Assembly (NCBI RefSeq): GCF_003635045.1
Contig: NZ_RBXT01000001.1
Location: 2,914,001 to 2,978,000 of the forward strand
Source of the DNA: Terracoccus luteus
Lineage (GTDB): Bacteria; Actinomycetota; Actinomycetes; Actinomycetales; Dermatophilaceae
DNA length: 64,000 nt
Direction of reading: 5' to 3'
The notes below the pieces were generated by a model. The model saw only the letters and a program-made list of their open reading frames with translations, was not told the origin of the DNA and ran no database searches. Position numbers and translations under genes: made by a program. Shown piece by piece: positions 26,374 through 33,316 of the stretch; position 1 is the first letter of the stretch, and the number at the start of each line of letters is the position of its first letter.

Positions 26374-27612
26374 ATGATTTGGACGGATGCTCGGCGGCGA
26401 GTCTCTGGAGAAGACGACCTCATTCTGCTGAACGAGTGCCAACTCTGCTACGAGGCTGGCGCGTGGCGGGCCGCTTACGTCATGGCATTCTTGGCCGCAA
26501 TTGAGGCCCTCGAGGCTAGGCTCAAGCAGATGGCAGTAGGCCACACTGCGCTGGGACAGGGATTAGCAGCGGCACTGAAGTCTGGGAGTTCCAAAGAGGC
26601 CGAACTGATAGACCTCGCGGCAAAACATGAGTTCTTCACCTCCAACGAAAAGAAGCGCCTTCACTCCATCCGTGAGATGCGCAACGATTACGCGCACGCT
26701 AGCCACCTCTCCCCACAGGCCTACGAAGTCGAGATCGCCGTGCGAACCGCGATCGACCTAGTGCTTACCCGCGAAGCGCAGGTCCTTCCTGGACGAGCAA
26801 AAGCATTGGCGAATGAACTCGCAACGGATATTCACAGGCTCGCGCCCGGCGAGGAGGCAGAGAAGCGGTTCGCAAAAGAGACAGCGCCAGTCGTCCACCG
26901 GACTGCACGTGCCGTGATGTTTAGAGAGCTCCTCGCGCGACACGGGGACGCGGACGCTATTGCGGGTAGTTTGGCGTCACGGGTTGTCAGGGTGGCCCGT
27001 CACCTGCTCGACATCTGGCGGCCAGACCTCGCCGGCGCGGAGTGGCACCTGGGTGAGATACTCGCGGAGAGTCCGGGTCCTCTCGCAGAGGCCCTTCTTC
27101 GTCCTGAAGTGTGGCTCCTCGTCCCAGTGGACTTTCGATCACGCGTCGTGGGAGCAGCGGAGCGGTCCAGCGAGGACTTGCTGGATGCGATTGTGGCACT
27201 CCACCGGTCCGGCGTTGATCCCGAGAGTGCCCAGGTCTTCCTCAAGCAGATCCGATCCGTTCGCCTCAAGGACTGGCTCTCTTCATCAAGCTCCCCACTG
27301 CGCGAGCTGATGCCTGACGTAATCGACACGTTGAATGGTTGGAACGTTGCCGACGCCAAATGGACCGCTGACAGGCTCACACGAATACCGGCTTCAGAGT
27401 TCGACCGCTTAGACTCGGCGGAACTGACTTCTCTTGCCCAGGCATTGGAGGGTGCAGCTGATCCGGGTGGCCTCGACAGTTGGGGGGTTCGCGCTGACAT
27501 TCCAGCCCTGCTGGAGAGAACCGATCTCCCCCCGGAGTTTCTACTATCCCTCAAAGACGGTTGGGGTCGAATCAAGCCTAAGATACCCACGGAACCAACT
27601 GACGGCGGCTAA
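26374..27612 (+). CDS. HEPN-domain protein of unknown function
   Basis: A 412-residue protein. The first 130 residues look like a HEPN/DUF4145-type four-helix domain: helix AYVMAFLAAIEALEARLKQM, then R103-x4-H108 (MRNDYAHAS), the Rx4-6H RNase motif of HEPN proteins. The remaining 280 residues are helical and unrecognised. HEPN toxins in defence islands cut RNA and stop growth when triggered. It lies 42 bp after hsdR and 32 bp before the next gene. Codon use is less GC-rich than in flanking chromosome genes. Confidence 0.6.
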   Translation: MIWTDARRRVSGEDDLILLNECQLCYEAGAWRAAYVMAFLAAIEALEARLKQMAVGHTALGQGLAAALKSGSSKEAELIDLAAKHEFFTSNEKKRLHSIREMRNDYAHASHLSPQAYEVEIAVRTAIDLVLTREAQVLPGRAKALANELATDIHRLAPGEEAEKRFAKETAPVVHRTARAVMFRELLARHGDADAIAGSLASRVVRVARHLLDIWRPDLAGAEWHLGEILAESPGPLAEALLRPEVWLLVPVDFRSRVVGAAERSSEDLLDAIVALHRSGVDPESAQVFLKQIRSVRLKDWLSSSSSPLRELMPDVIDTLNGWNVADAKWTADRLTRIPASEFDRLDSAELTSLAQALEGAADPGGLDSWGVRADIPALLERTDLPPEFLLSLKDGWGRIKPKIPTEPTDGG

Positions 27613-27644
27613 CCATGACATATCCCCAGTGATCAGGAGTGCAT

Positions 27645-28445
27645 ATGCGCCCTAAGTTCTCGGAGTTCTCCTACGGGTATTCAGTAACGCGAGAGCTGGA
27701 GCTTCTCGCTAAGCTCGCATTGGGCGGAGTGAGCGCGCCACCCATGCTGCCGTCACTCAAGGCCGAGAAGGACTTAGGGTTTGACGTGGGGGTGCTCACT
27801 GTCCGACTCGCGATCTTTGTCCAGTTCAAATTGGGCGAGTACGTTTCACGCGCGGCCCCGGGAAGTCCCACTTGGCCCTACCTAGGCAAGGAACACTACC
27901 GCGTCAGGATCGACACCTCGGACCACCAGTTCTTGGCGCTGCTCGATCTGGAAAAGCGGGGTGTCCACAAGGGCAGGCCCCTCCTGGTGATGTACACCGC
28001 TCCAGCGTTTTGGACGCGTGAGACTTTCTGGATGCATTACTCGGCCGACGAAGTCCTGCAGCACTCCTATGGGTTCGCTCCATCGGACCTCCCCTGCGAT
28101 GGTCAGGAGCATCACCGCGTGGTTACAGCTGATCACTCCATGAACGGAGTCCTATCAGAACTGCGTGAGGTTCAGGACCGCCTGGAGCGGCAAACACTGG
28201 ATGCGGAGTTTCGGCAGCTGGCCGAGTATCGGGGAACTGAGTTCAGCCTCGTGTCCCTAGAACAACAACTTAGGGCGGCATGCGCCAGTGCCGGCATCGC
28301 ACAGTTGGGTCAGTTGGACGCTCTCGACGCCCCAGACCGAGGAGTCTGGGACCAGATTCAGGTTTGGAGTCAGATGCTCGAGGTGGTCCCGCTGATCTGG
28401 TACGAGGGTGCCACCGCAGATCCGGGCTCCAGCGACAGAGGTTGA
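27645..28445 (+). CDS. Uncharacterised protein, PD-(D/E)xK-like candidate
   Basis: A 266-residue protein with no family I can name. The order E17/E19 in a first helix, D47 in LGFDVGV, a hydrophobic strand, and Q60-F-K62 in AIFVQFKLGEY is compatible with a PD-(D/E)xK nuclease core. A later block (HQFLALLDLEKRG, then LVMYTAPAF) resembles conserved hypothetical proteins seen beside restriction systems. The ATG at 27645 has an AGGAG five bases before it, which decides the start over the GTG at 27639. It may pair functionally with the HEPN gene. Confidence 0.55.
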   Translation: MRPKFSEFSYGYSVTRELELLAKLALGGVSAPPMLPSLKAEKDLGFDVGVLTVRLAIFVQFKLGEYVSRAAPGSPTWPYLGKEHYRVRIDTSDHQFLALLDLEKRGVHKGRPLLVMYTAPAFWTRETFWMHYSADEVLQHSYGFAPSDLPCDGQEHHRVVTADHSMNGVLSELREVQDRLERQTLDAEFRQLAEYRGTEFSLVSLEQQLRAACASAGIAQLGQLDALDAPDRGVWDQIQVWSQMLEVVPLIWYEGATADPGSSDRG

Positions 28446-28862
28446 CGGCCGGCGAGACGGGCGGCCACTCGACCCATCATCAGCACGGTCCGTGCCAGAT
28501 CGTGCCAGACAGCCACACCTATGGGCACCTTCCCACACCACTCAACGAGAGACCGGATATCATGTTTGTGCAGGTCAGGCGCCTCTCCGTGCTTGGCCAG
28601 CACCCGTCAGAAACCACCATCGTCTGATTCCCAAACAGTGGCGCGGGAAGGCGGCGATATGCCGAGCAGTGCCGGCCGATCACGTGCCCAGCGGAGGCGT
28701 TTGGACCACTGCGCGGTTTTTCGGCCTTCGGCCCAGGACTGCGCCCCGTTGTGCTGATCGCGCGCGGCGTCGCGCTAAAGCATGGATGATGGCCAGGGCG
28801 AAGGCAGGATCGCCGTGCTTGTCGGTTCAGTGAGTGTTGAGGCAGCGTAGGGAGAGGGTGAC
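28446..28862. other. 417-bp intergenic region with relic attachment arm
   Basis: There is no convincing gene. It contains GTGCCAGATCGTGCCAGA (28492-28509), GCAGGTCAG (28570-28578) and GTCTGATTCCCAA (28622-28634). The offsets between these three are the same as at the true right end (130 bp from first to third). Only the 7-base TTCCCAA core remains; the rest of the tRNA half is missing. The remaining 230 bp lead to the next gene and probably hold its promoter. Confidence 0.7.
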
Positions 28863-29231
28863 ATGGATCCGGTGACGTTGATTCTGGCGGCCTTGGCGGC
28901 CGGGGTGGCTGCGGGTGTGGGCGAGACAGCCACTCAGGCAGTCAAGGACGGATACGCCAGCCTGAAGGGCCTGCTTCAAAGAAAGTTCGACGACAACCCC
29001 AGAGCGAAGCAGACCCTGGCGGATCACGAGGAGGATACCGAGACATACGAGAAGCCGCTCGCGAAGCAGCTACGCGAGACCGGCGCTGACCAGGATCCAG
29101 ACATTGTTGCCGCGGCAGAGCAGGTAGCGGTGGCCGCCGATAGTGCTGGCATCAAGACAAAGTACAACGTGACCGTGACCGGTGGGAAGGTCGGCAACAT
29201 CGGCGACCACGGCAACGTCACCATGCACTAG
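28863..29231 (+). CDS. Small helical effector-like protein with C-terminal signalling motif
   Basis: A 122-residue protein. Residues 1-95 are predicted helical (MDPVTLILAALAAGVAAGVG, then a charged region with HEEDTETYEKPL), resembling Bell-type or effector-associated domains of actinobacteria. The C-terminus (105-119) is the beta-prone VTGGKVGNIGDHGNV. Nearly the same motif begins the NB-ARC protein encoded 19 bp downstream (12 of 15 identical). Such shared motifs in adjacent effector and NLR genes are a hallmark of bacterial amyloid signalling. I infer that it is the membrane-active or killing effector; this is not proven. Confidence 0.65.
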   Translation: MDPVTLILAALAAGVAAGVGETATQAVKDGYASLKGLLQRKFDDNPRAKQTLADHEEDTETYEKPLAKQLRETGADQDPDIVAAAEQVAVAADSAGIKTKYNVTVTGGKVGNIGDHGNVTMH

Positions 29232-29250
29232 TACGCGCTCGGGGCCTTGC

Positions 29251-32031
29251 ATGGACGACCAAGAACCAAGTGCGGCGGACGGGGTGGAAGCGGCGAAGCC
29301 TGACATTGCCGTGACCGGAGGCATAGTCGGCAACATCGGCGATAACGGCACGGTGAACATGGTGATGCCGCGCAGACAGGTCAGCTGGCCGGTGGTGGTG
29401 GGGTCACCGCCGCCGTTGGCGTCGGCGTTCCGCTCCCGGTCGTCCGTCCTGGATCTGATGGCGGGACAGGCAGACGTCGTGCTGCGGCAGGTGCTGTCCG
29501 GCGACGGGGGGGTGGGCAAGTCACAGATTGCCGCCGGCGCGTTCGACTCCACGACCGTGGATCTGCGGGTGTGGGTGGCTGCGGAGTCCCGCACCGCTGT
29601 GATCACCGGATTTGCGCAGGCGGCGGTCCAGTTGGACCTGGCGGATCCAGGGGTGGATCCGGAGCGGCTGGCGGCGCTGTTCCTAGGGTTCGTTGCGGGG
29701 ACGGACCGGTCGTGGCTGGTGGTGATGGACGATGTGGCCGATCCGGCCGACCTGGCCGGGTTGTGGCCGGCCGGAACTGGACGGGTGGTCGTCACCACCC
29801 GGCGGCGGGATGCGTCGTTGTCCGGGGGCGGGCGAGTGATGATCGATGTCGGGGTGTACACGAACCAGGAGGCCCGCGGGTACCTGGTGGACCGGTTGAC
29901 GCCGATGGGGGACCGGTTGCCGGGCGACGTGCTAGCAGAGGCCGACGCGCTTGCCGATGACTTGGGCCGGTTGCCGCTGGGGCTGGCGCACGCGGCGGCC
30001 GTGATCATAGACCAAGGGGTCGGTTGCGCGCAGTACCGTCGATGGTTCGCCGACAGGTCCCGCGCCCTGGAGGAGCTGTTTCCGGCCGATGCGGACGCCG
30101 ACGGCTACGCCAAGACGGTCGCCACGACGTGGGCGTTGGCGGTCGAAGCCGCGGACCGAATGGAACCGCGTGGGCTGGCTTCCCCGATGGCGGCGTTGGT
30201 GGCTGTATTCGACCCGGCCGGCGCGCCCGAGACCGTCTTCACCAGCAAGCCCGCCCGGGATTGGCTCACCGCCCGGACCAGCCGTGGAGACGTCACGCGA
30301 GATGTGGCGCGGGGGGCGCTGCGGGCGCTGGACCGGCTGTCACTCGTCAGCCACAACCCGGGCCAAGACGCGCAGGCAGTGCGGATGCACAACCTCACCG
30401 GCCGGGCAATTCTTCATGCGTTTCCCGCCGCGGACATCCAGACTCTCGCTCTCGCTGCCGCCGAGAGTCTGCTCGAGGTCTGGCCTGCCATCGAGAACAC
30501 GCCGACGCTGTCCGAGTCCCTCAGGGCCAACACTGCGTCGGTCGAACGGGTCAGCCCGGCGGCTCTATGGGACGCCGAGTCGGGTGGTCACCCCGTGCTG
30601 TTCCGTGCGGGTCACTCCCTACAGGAGGCGGGGTTGGCCCGCGACGCTGTCGCATTCCACGAACAGCTGCTCAACCGGGCGCGCGGCCACCTCGGCCCTG
30701 ACCACCCGGACACGCTGAGCTCGCGGAACAACCTCGCCGGCGCCTACGAGTCGGCCGGGGACCTGGCCCGGGCGATCCCGCTGCACGAGCAGACCCTCAC
30801 CGACCGCGAGCGGGTCCTGGGCCCCGACCACCCCCAGACGTTGACCTCGCGGAACAACCTCGCCGGCGCCTACGAGTCGGCCGGGGACCTGGCCCAGGCG
30901 ATCCCGCTGTACGAGCAGACCCTCACCGACCGCGAGCGGGTCCTGGGCCCCGACCACCCCCAGACGTTGACCTCGCGGAACAACCTCGCCGGCGCCTACG
31001 AGTCGGCCGGGGACCTGGCCCGGGCGATCCCGCTGCACGAGCAGACCCTCACCGACTCCGAGCGGGTCCTGGGCCCCGACCACCCCCAGACGTTGACCTC
31101 CCGGAACAACCTCGCCGGCGCCTACGAGTCGGCCGGGGACCTGGCCCAGGCGATCCCGCTGTACGAGCAGACCCTCACCGACTCCGAGCGGGTCCTGGGC
31201 CCCGACCACCCCCAGACGTTGACCTCGCGGAACAACCTCGCCTACGCCTACGAGTCGGCCGGGGACCTGGGCCGGGCCATCCCGCTGTACGAGCAGACCC
31301 TGACCGACTCCGAGCGGGTCCTGGGCCCCGACCACCCCCACACGTTGACCTCGCGGAACAACCTCGCGAGCGCCTACCGGTCGGCCGGGGACCTGGGCCG
31401 GGCCATCCCGCTGTACGAGCAGAGTGTGACGGACTCCGAGCGGGTCCTGGGCCCCGACCACCCCCAGACGCTGGCCTCCCGGAACAACCTCGCGAGCGCC
31501 TACCGGTCGGCCGGGGACCTGGGCCGGGCCATCCCGCTCTGCGAGCAGACCCTGACCGACTCCGAGCGGGTCCTGGGCCCCGACCACCCCCACACGTTGA
31601 CCTCGCGGAACAACCTCGCGATCGCCTACCGGTCGGCCGGGGACCTGGGCCGGGCCATCCCACTGTACGAGCGGACCCTCACCAACCGCGAGCGGGTCCT
31701 GGGCCCTCACCACCCCCAGACGCTGATCTCCCGGAACAACCTCGGGAGCGCCTACAGGTCGGCCGGGGACCTGGGCCGGGCCATCCCGCTCTGCGAGCAG
31801 ACCCTGACCGACTCCGAGCGGGTCCTGGGCCCCGACCACCCCCAGACGCTGGCCTCGCGGAACAACCTCGCGATCGCCTACGAGTCGGCCGAGGACCTGG
31901 GCCGGGCCATCCCACTGTACGAGCGGACCCTCACCGACTCCGAGCGGGTCCTGGGCCCTCACCACCCCCAGACGCTGATCTCCCGGAGCAACCTCGCGAG
32001 GGCCTACGAATCCGCCGGCGAACTGGGATAG
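29251..32031 (+). CDS. NLR-like NB-ARC ATPase with TPR repeats and N-terminal signalling motif
   Basis: A 926-residue STAND-type switch protein. Residues 21-35 are VTGGIVGNIGDNGTV, matching the end of the preceding protein. The NB-ARC domain follows: P-loop GDGGVGKS (84-91), Walker B LVVMDD (156-161), GRVVVTTRRRD sensor region, LPLGLA (241-246) and an MHD-like MHN at 379-381. Ten full 42-residue TPRs plus a partial eleventh fill about 484-926, so the protein stops inside a repeat. Expected role: the TPRs sense a phage or stress ligand, the ATPase oligomerises, and the N-terminal motif templates the small protein. The ATG at 29251 has only GGGG upstream. Confidence 0.8.
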   Translation: MDDQEPSAADGVEAAKPDIAVTGGIVGNIGDNGTVNMVMPRRQVSWPVVVGSPPPLASAFRSRSSVLDLMAGQADVVLRQVLSGDGGVGKSQIAAGAFDSTTVDLRVWVAAESRTAVITGFAQAAVQLDLADPGVDPERLAALFLGFVAGTDRSWLVVMDDVADPADLAGLWPAGTGRVVVTTRRRDASLSGGGRVMIDVGVYTNQEARGYLVDRLTPMGDRLPGDVLAEADALADDLGRLPLGLAHAAAVIIDQGVGCAQYRRWFADRSRALEELFPADADADGYAKTVATTWALAVEAADRMEPRGLASPMAALVAVFDPAGAPETVFTSKPARDWLTARTSRGDVTRDVARGALRALDRLSLVSHNPGQDAQAVRMHNLTGRAILHAFPAADIQTLALAAAESLLEVWPAIENTPTLSESLRANTASVERVSPAALWDAESGGHPVLFRAGHSLQEAGLARDAVAFHEQLLNRARGHLGPDHPDTLSSRNNLAGAYESAGDLARAIPLHEQTLTDRERVLGPDHPQTLTSRNNLAGAYESAGDLAQAIPLYEQTLTDRERVLGPDHPQTLTSRNNLAGAYESAGDLARAIPLHEQTLTDSERVLGPDHPQTLTSRNNLAGAYESAGDLAQAIPLYEQTLTDSERVLGPDHPQTLTSRNNLAYAYESAGDLGRAIPLYEQTLTDSERVLGPDHPHTLTSRNNLASAYRSAGDLGRAIPLYEQSVTDSERVLGPDHPQTLASRNNLASAYRSAGDLGRAIPLCEQTLTDSERVLGPDHPHTLTSRNNLAIAYRSAGDLGRAIPLYERTLTNRERVLGPHHPQTLISRNNLGSAYRSAGDLGRAIPLCEQTLTDSERVLGPDHPQTLASRNNLAIAYESAEDLGRAIPLYERTLTDSERVLGPHHPQTLISRSNLARAYESAGELG
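30700..32028 (+). repeat. 126-bp tandem coding repeats (TPR array)
   Basis: Ten and a half in-register 126-bp units start at 30,700 and every 126 bp after. Many stretches are identical between units. Substitutions concentrate at a few codons (YESAG/YRSAG, LHEQ/LYEQ/LCEQ, TLTDS/TLTNR). High nucleotide identity points to recent duplication or gene conversion and to easy copy-number change. Confidence 0.95.
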
Positions 32032-32052
32032 CAGTGCGAGGAAAGCGCGTGC

Positions 32053-32231
32053 GTGCCAGATCGTGCCAGATGTGCAGACCCAACCACACCCAACCGCACC
32101 CGACGTCGGCTCACGGTCTACTCTGTTGGTGCAGGTCAGAGCACATTGTGTGCGTGACCGGCGTCAGTCAGATTCCAGTGTTGTCTGATTCCCAAGCTGG
32201 ATACGCGGGTTCGATTCCCGTCGCTCGCTCC
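32053..32231 (+). other. Right end of element: arm-type sites and attR
   Basis: GTGCCAGATCGTGCCAGA begins at 32053 (identity with the left copy extends to 32075), GCAGGTCAG is at 32131-32139, and the 43-bp attR is 32189-32231 (starting TTCCCAA). The segment begins 21 bp after the NLR stop. The first non-matching base after the repeat is G instead of the A of CCA in the tRNA. The 213 bp from attR to the CsbD gene hold no gene. Confidence 0.92.
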
Positions 32232-32444
32232 GCATCCTGACCGGCCCGTCGCGGCCGTGACGACACCCTCCCCTCACCACGGGCCGGCCCGTGGCGGCCC
32301 GCCGCATCGCGCCGACGAGCCGAGAGGGACGGGGGTTCGAAGATGTTCAACAAACCACCCCAAGGGGTATCTCCGTCGTACCGGAACCGATACGGGACGC
32401 CAGTAGTTGGCCCTGTGTCACTTCGTCTACAGAAGGAGATCACC

Positions 32445-32618
32445 ATGGGACTCATGGACAAGGCCAAGAACGCCGCCGAGGACCTCACGGGCAAGGCCAA
32501 GGAGGCCACCGGCAAGGCGACCGACAACGAGCGCCTCGAGGCCGAGGGCCAGGCCGACCAGACCAAGGCCGACGCCAAGCAGGCCGGCGAGAACGTCAAG
32601 GACGTCTTCAAGAACTGA
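32445..32618 (+). CDS. CsbD-family general stress protein
   Basis: A 57-residue, highly charged helical protein (MGLMDKAKNAAEDLTGKAKE, then ending AGENVKDVFKN). CsbD proteins are abundant under sigma-B-type stress; their molecular role is unclear. The ATG at 32445 follows AGAAGGAGAT, an excellent ribosome site. A GTGTCA-type promoter element may lie near 32415. It is the first chromosomal gene after the element. Confidence 0.9.
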   Translation: MGLMDKAKNAAEDLTGKAKEATGKATDNERLEAEGQADQTKADAKQAGENVKDVFKN

Positions 32619-32635
32619 GGCTCCCCTCGCGTTGC

Positions 32636-32665
32636 GACGCCCCGTCCCCGTGCGGACGGGGCGTC
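32636..32665 (+). terminator. Terminator of the CsbD gene
   Basis: GACGCCCCGTCC (32636-32647), a 6-base loop and the exact complement (32654-32665): a 12-bp perfect stem 18 bp after the stop. Confidence 0.85.
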
Positions 32666-32740
32666 GTGCTGTCCGGGGGGTGCGCCCCAGCGCGCCGGTT
32701 TCGACCCGAGCCGCCGCCTCCGCTATGGTGGGCAGCGCTC

Positions 32741-32814
32741 GCGGGTGTAGTTCAGTAGCAGAACAGCCTCCCTCCAGGAGGAAGACGTACGTGCGATTCG
32801 TGCCACCTGCTCCA
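32741..32814 (+). tRNA. tRNA-Gly (anticodon UCC), unusual loops
   Basis: A 74-base cloverleaf with encoded CCA: acceptor GCGGGTG/CACCTGC (one G-U), D-arm GTTC...GAAC, anticodon stem GCCTC/GAGGA with an open outer G-A pair, and loop CCTCCAG giving anticodon TCC (32773-32775). The T-stem GTACG/CGTGC encloses TGCGATT. Departures from consensus are C33 instead of U33, G55 instead of U55, and GC instead of GG in the D-loop. It may be a lineage-specific working tRNA or a degenerate copy. Confidence 0.8.
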
Positions 32815-32819
32815 TCGCC

Positions 32820-32853
32820 GAGAGGGCCTGGTCACCATGACCGGGCCCTCTCG
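32820..32853 (+). terminator. Terminator after tRNA-Gly(UCC)
   Basis: GAGAGGGCC...TGGTCA pairs with TGACC...GGGCCCTCTC immediately after the tRNA, forming a stem of about 15 bp with a short loop. Confidence 0.75.
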
Positions 32854-32922
32854 CACGTCCGGGGTCGGTAACCGCCGCCCGAGCCGCCCGGGCCGCACGC
32901 GGCGTCAGCCCCATCACCGCCG

Positions 32923-33141
32923 TCAGCGCTCGTTGCCACGCTTGTAGTTGCCGGTAGCCCGGGCCAGCGCGTGCTGGATCGCCCCATCGTCGCCACCGTC
33001 GAGCACGCGGTCCAGTCGCCGGGCGGCGGCGCCCGCGACGACGGCCACCAGGCGTCCACCTCGCGACACCCGTACCTGTCCGGATGCCGTGCGCTGCCAG
33101 TCGAAGGGGTCCGCGGTGAGGCGGTCACGGGCGTCCACCAC
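32923..33141 (-). CDS. Small conserved actinobacterial protein of unknown function
   Basis: About 72 residues ending in the characteristic ALARATGNYKRGNER, preceded by DPFDWQRTASGQVRVSRGG. This small family is widespread in actinobacteria and has no known role. The GTG at 33141 (or 33138) is chosen because upstream codons lack conservation and a GGGACGATGGG lies before it. It is divergent from the acyl-CoA dehydrogenase. Confidence 0.65.
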   Translation of the reverse strand: MVDARDRLTADPFDWQRTASGQVRVSRGGRLVAVVAGAAARRLDRVLDGGDDGAIQHALARATGNYKRGNER

Positions 33142-33316
33142 CCCATCGTCCCGCGCGTCCACAGCCCGCGTCGAGCGCAGTGCGCGCCGACCGTCTCCCG
33201 ATCGTGACGTCGGCGCGTCGATTTTCTTACCGACGAGTAGCATCATGGAAGTGACCGGCCGGTAACCCCCGACCGTCACGCCAGACCACGGCACCAGCAG
33301 CGACGCGGAGGACCCC

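Larger units (their letters stand above)
14937..32231. mobile_element. 17.3-kb tRNA-Gly integrative element with defence cargo
   Basis: The boundaries are the 43-bp direct repeats attL and attR. Inside each end is the same arm-type set, GCAGGTCAG plus the doubled GTGCCAGATCGTGCCAGA. Gene order is integrase, excisionase-like protein, HUH replication protein, then type I restriction with Mrr and DUF932-like genes, HEPN and PD-(D/E)xK-like genes, and an NLR pair. This head resembles actinomycete integrative elements, but no TraSA/FtsK-type transfer gene, relaxase or phage structural gene is visible, so it would need a helper or is a satellite-like or decayed element. Base composition and codon use are visibly less GC-biased than the flanks, and the chromosomal GGATGCCG motif is nearly absent. 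Confidence 0.93.

Noticed and set aside
28446-28862. Open frames in the 417-bp gap as genes
   Set aside because: They are Arg/Pro-rich, lack ribosome sites and overlap the relic att arm.
30700-32028. Tandem repeats considered as a CRISPR or minisatellite
   Set aside because: Units are 126 bp, contiguous without spacers, in frame, and encode 42-residue TPRs.
14937-32231. Prophage interpretation of the island
   Set aside because: There is an integrase, an excisionase-like gene and a replication gene, but no terminase, portal, capsid, tail or lysis gene.
14937-32231. Conjugative element with its own transfer genes
   Set aside because: I could not find an FtsK/TraSA-type ATPase, relaxase or type IV secretion gene in any frame between the att sites.
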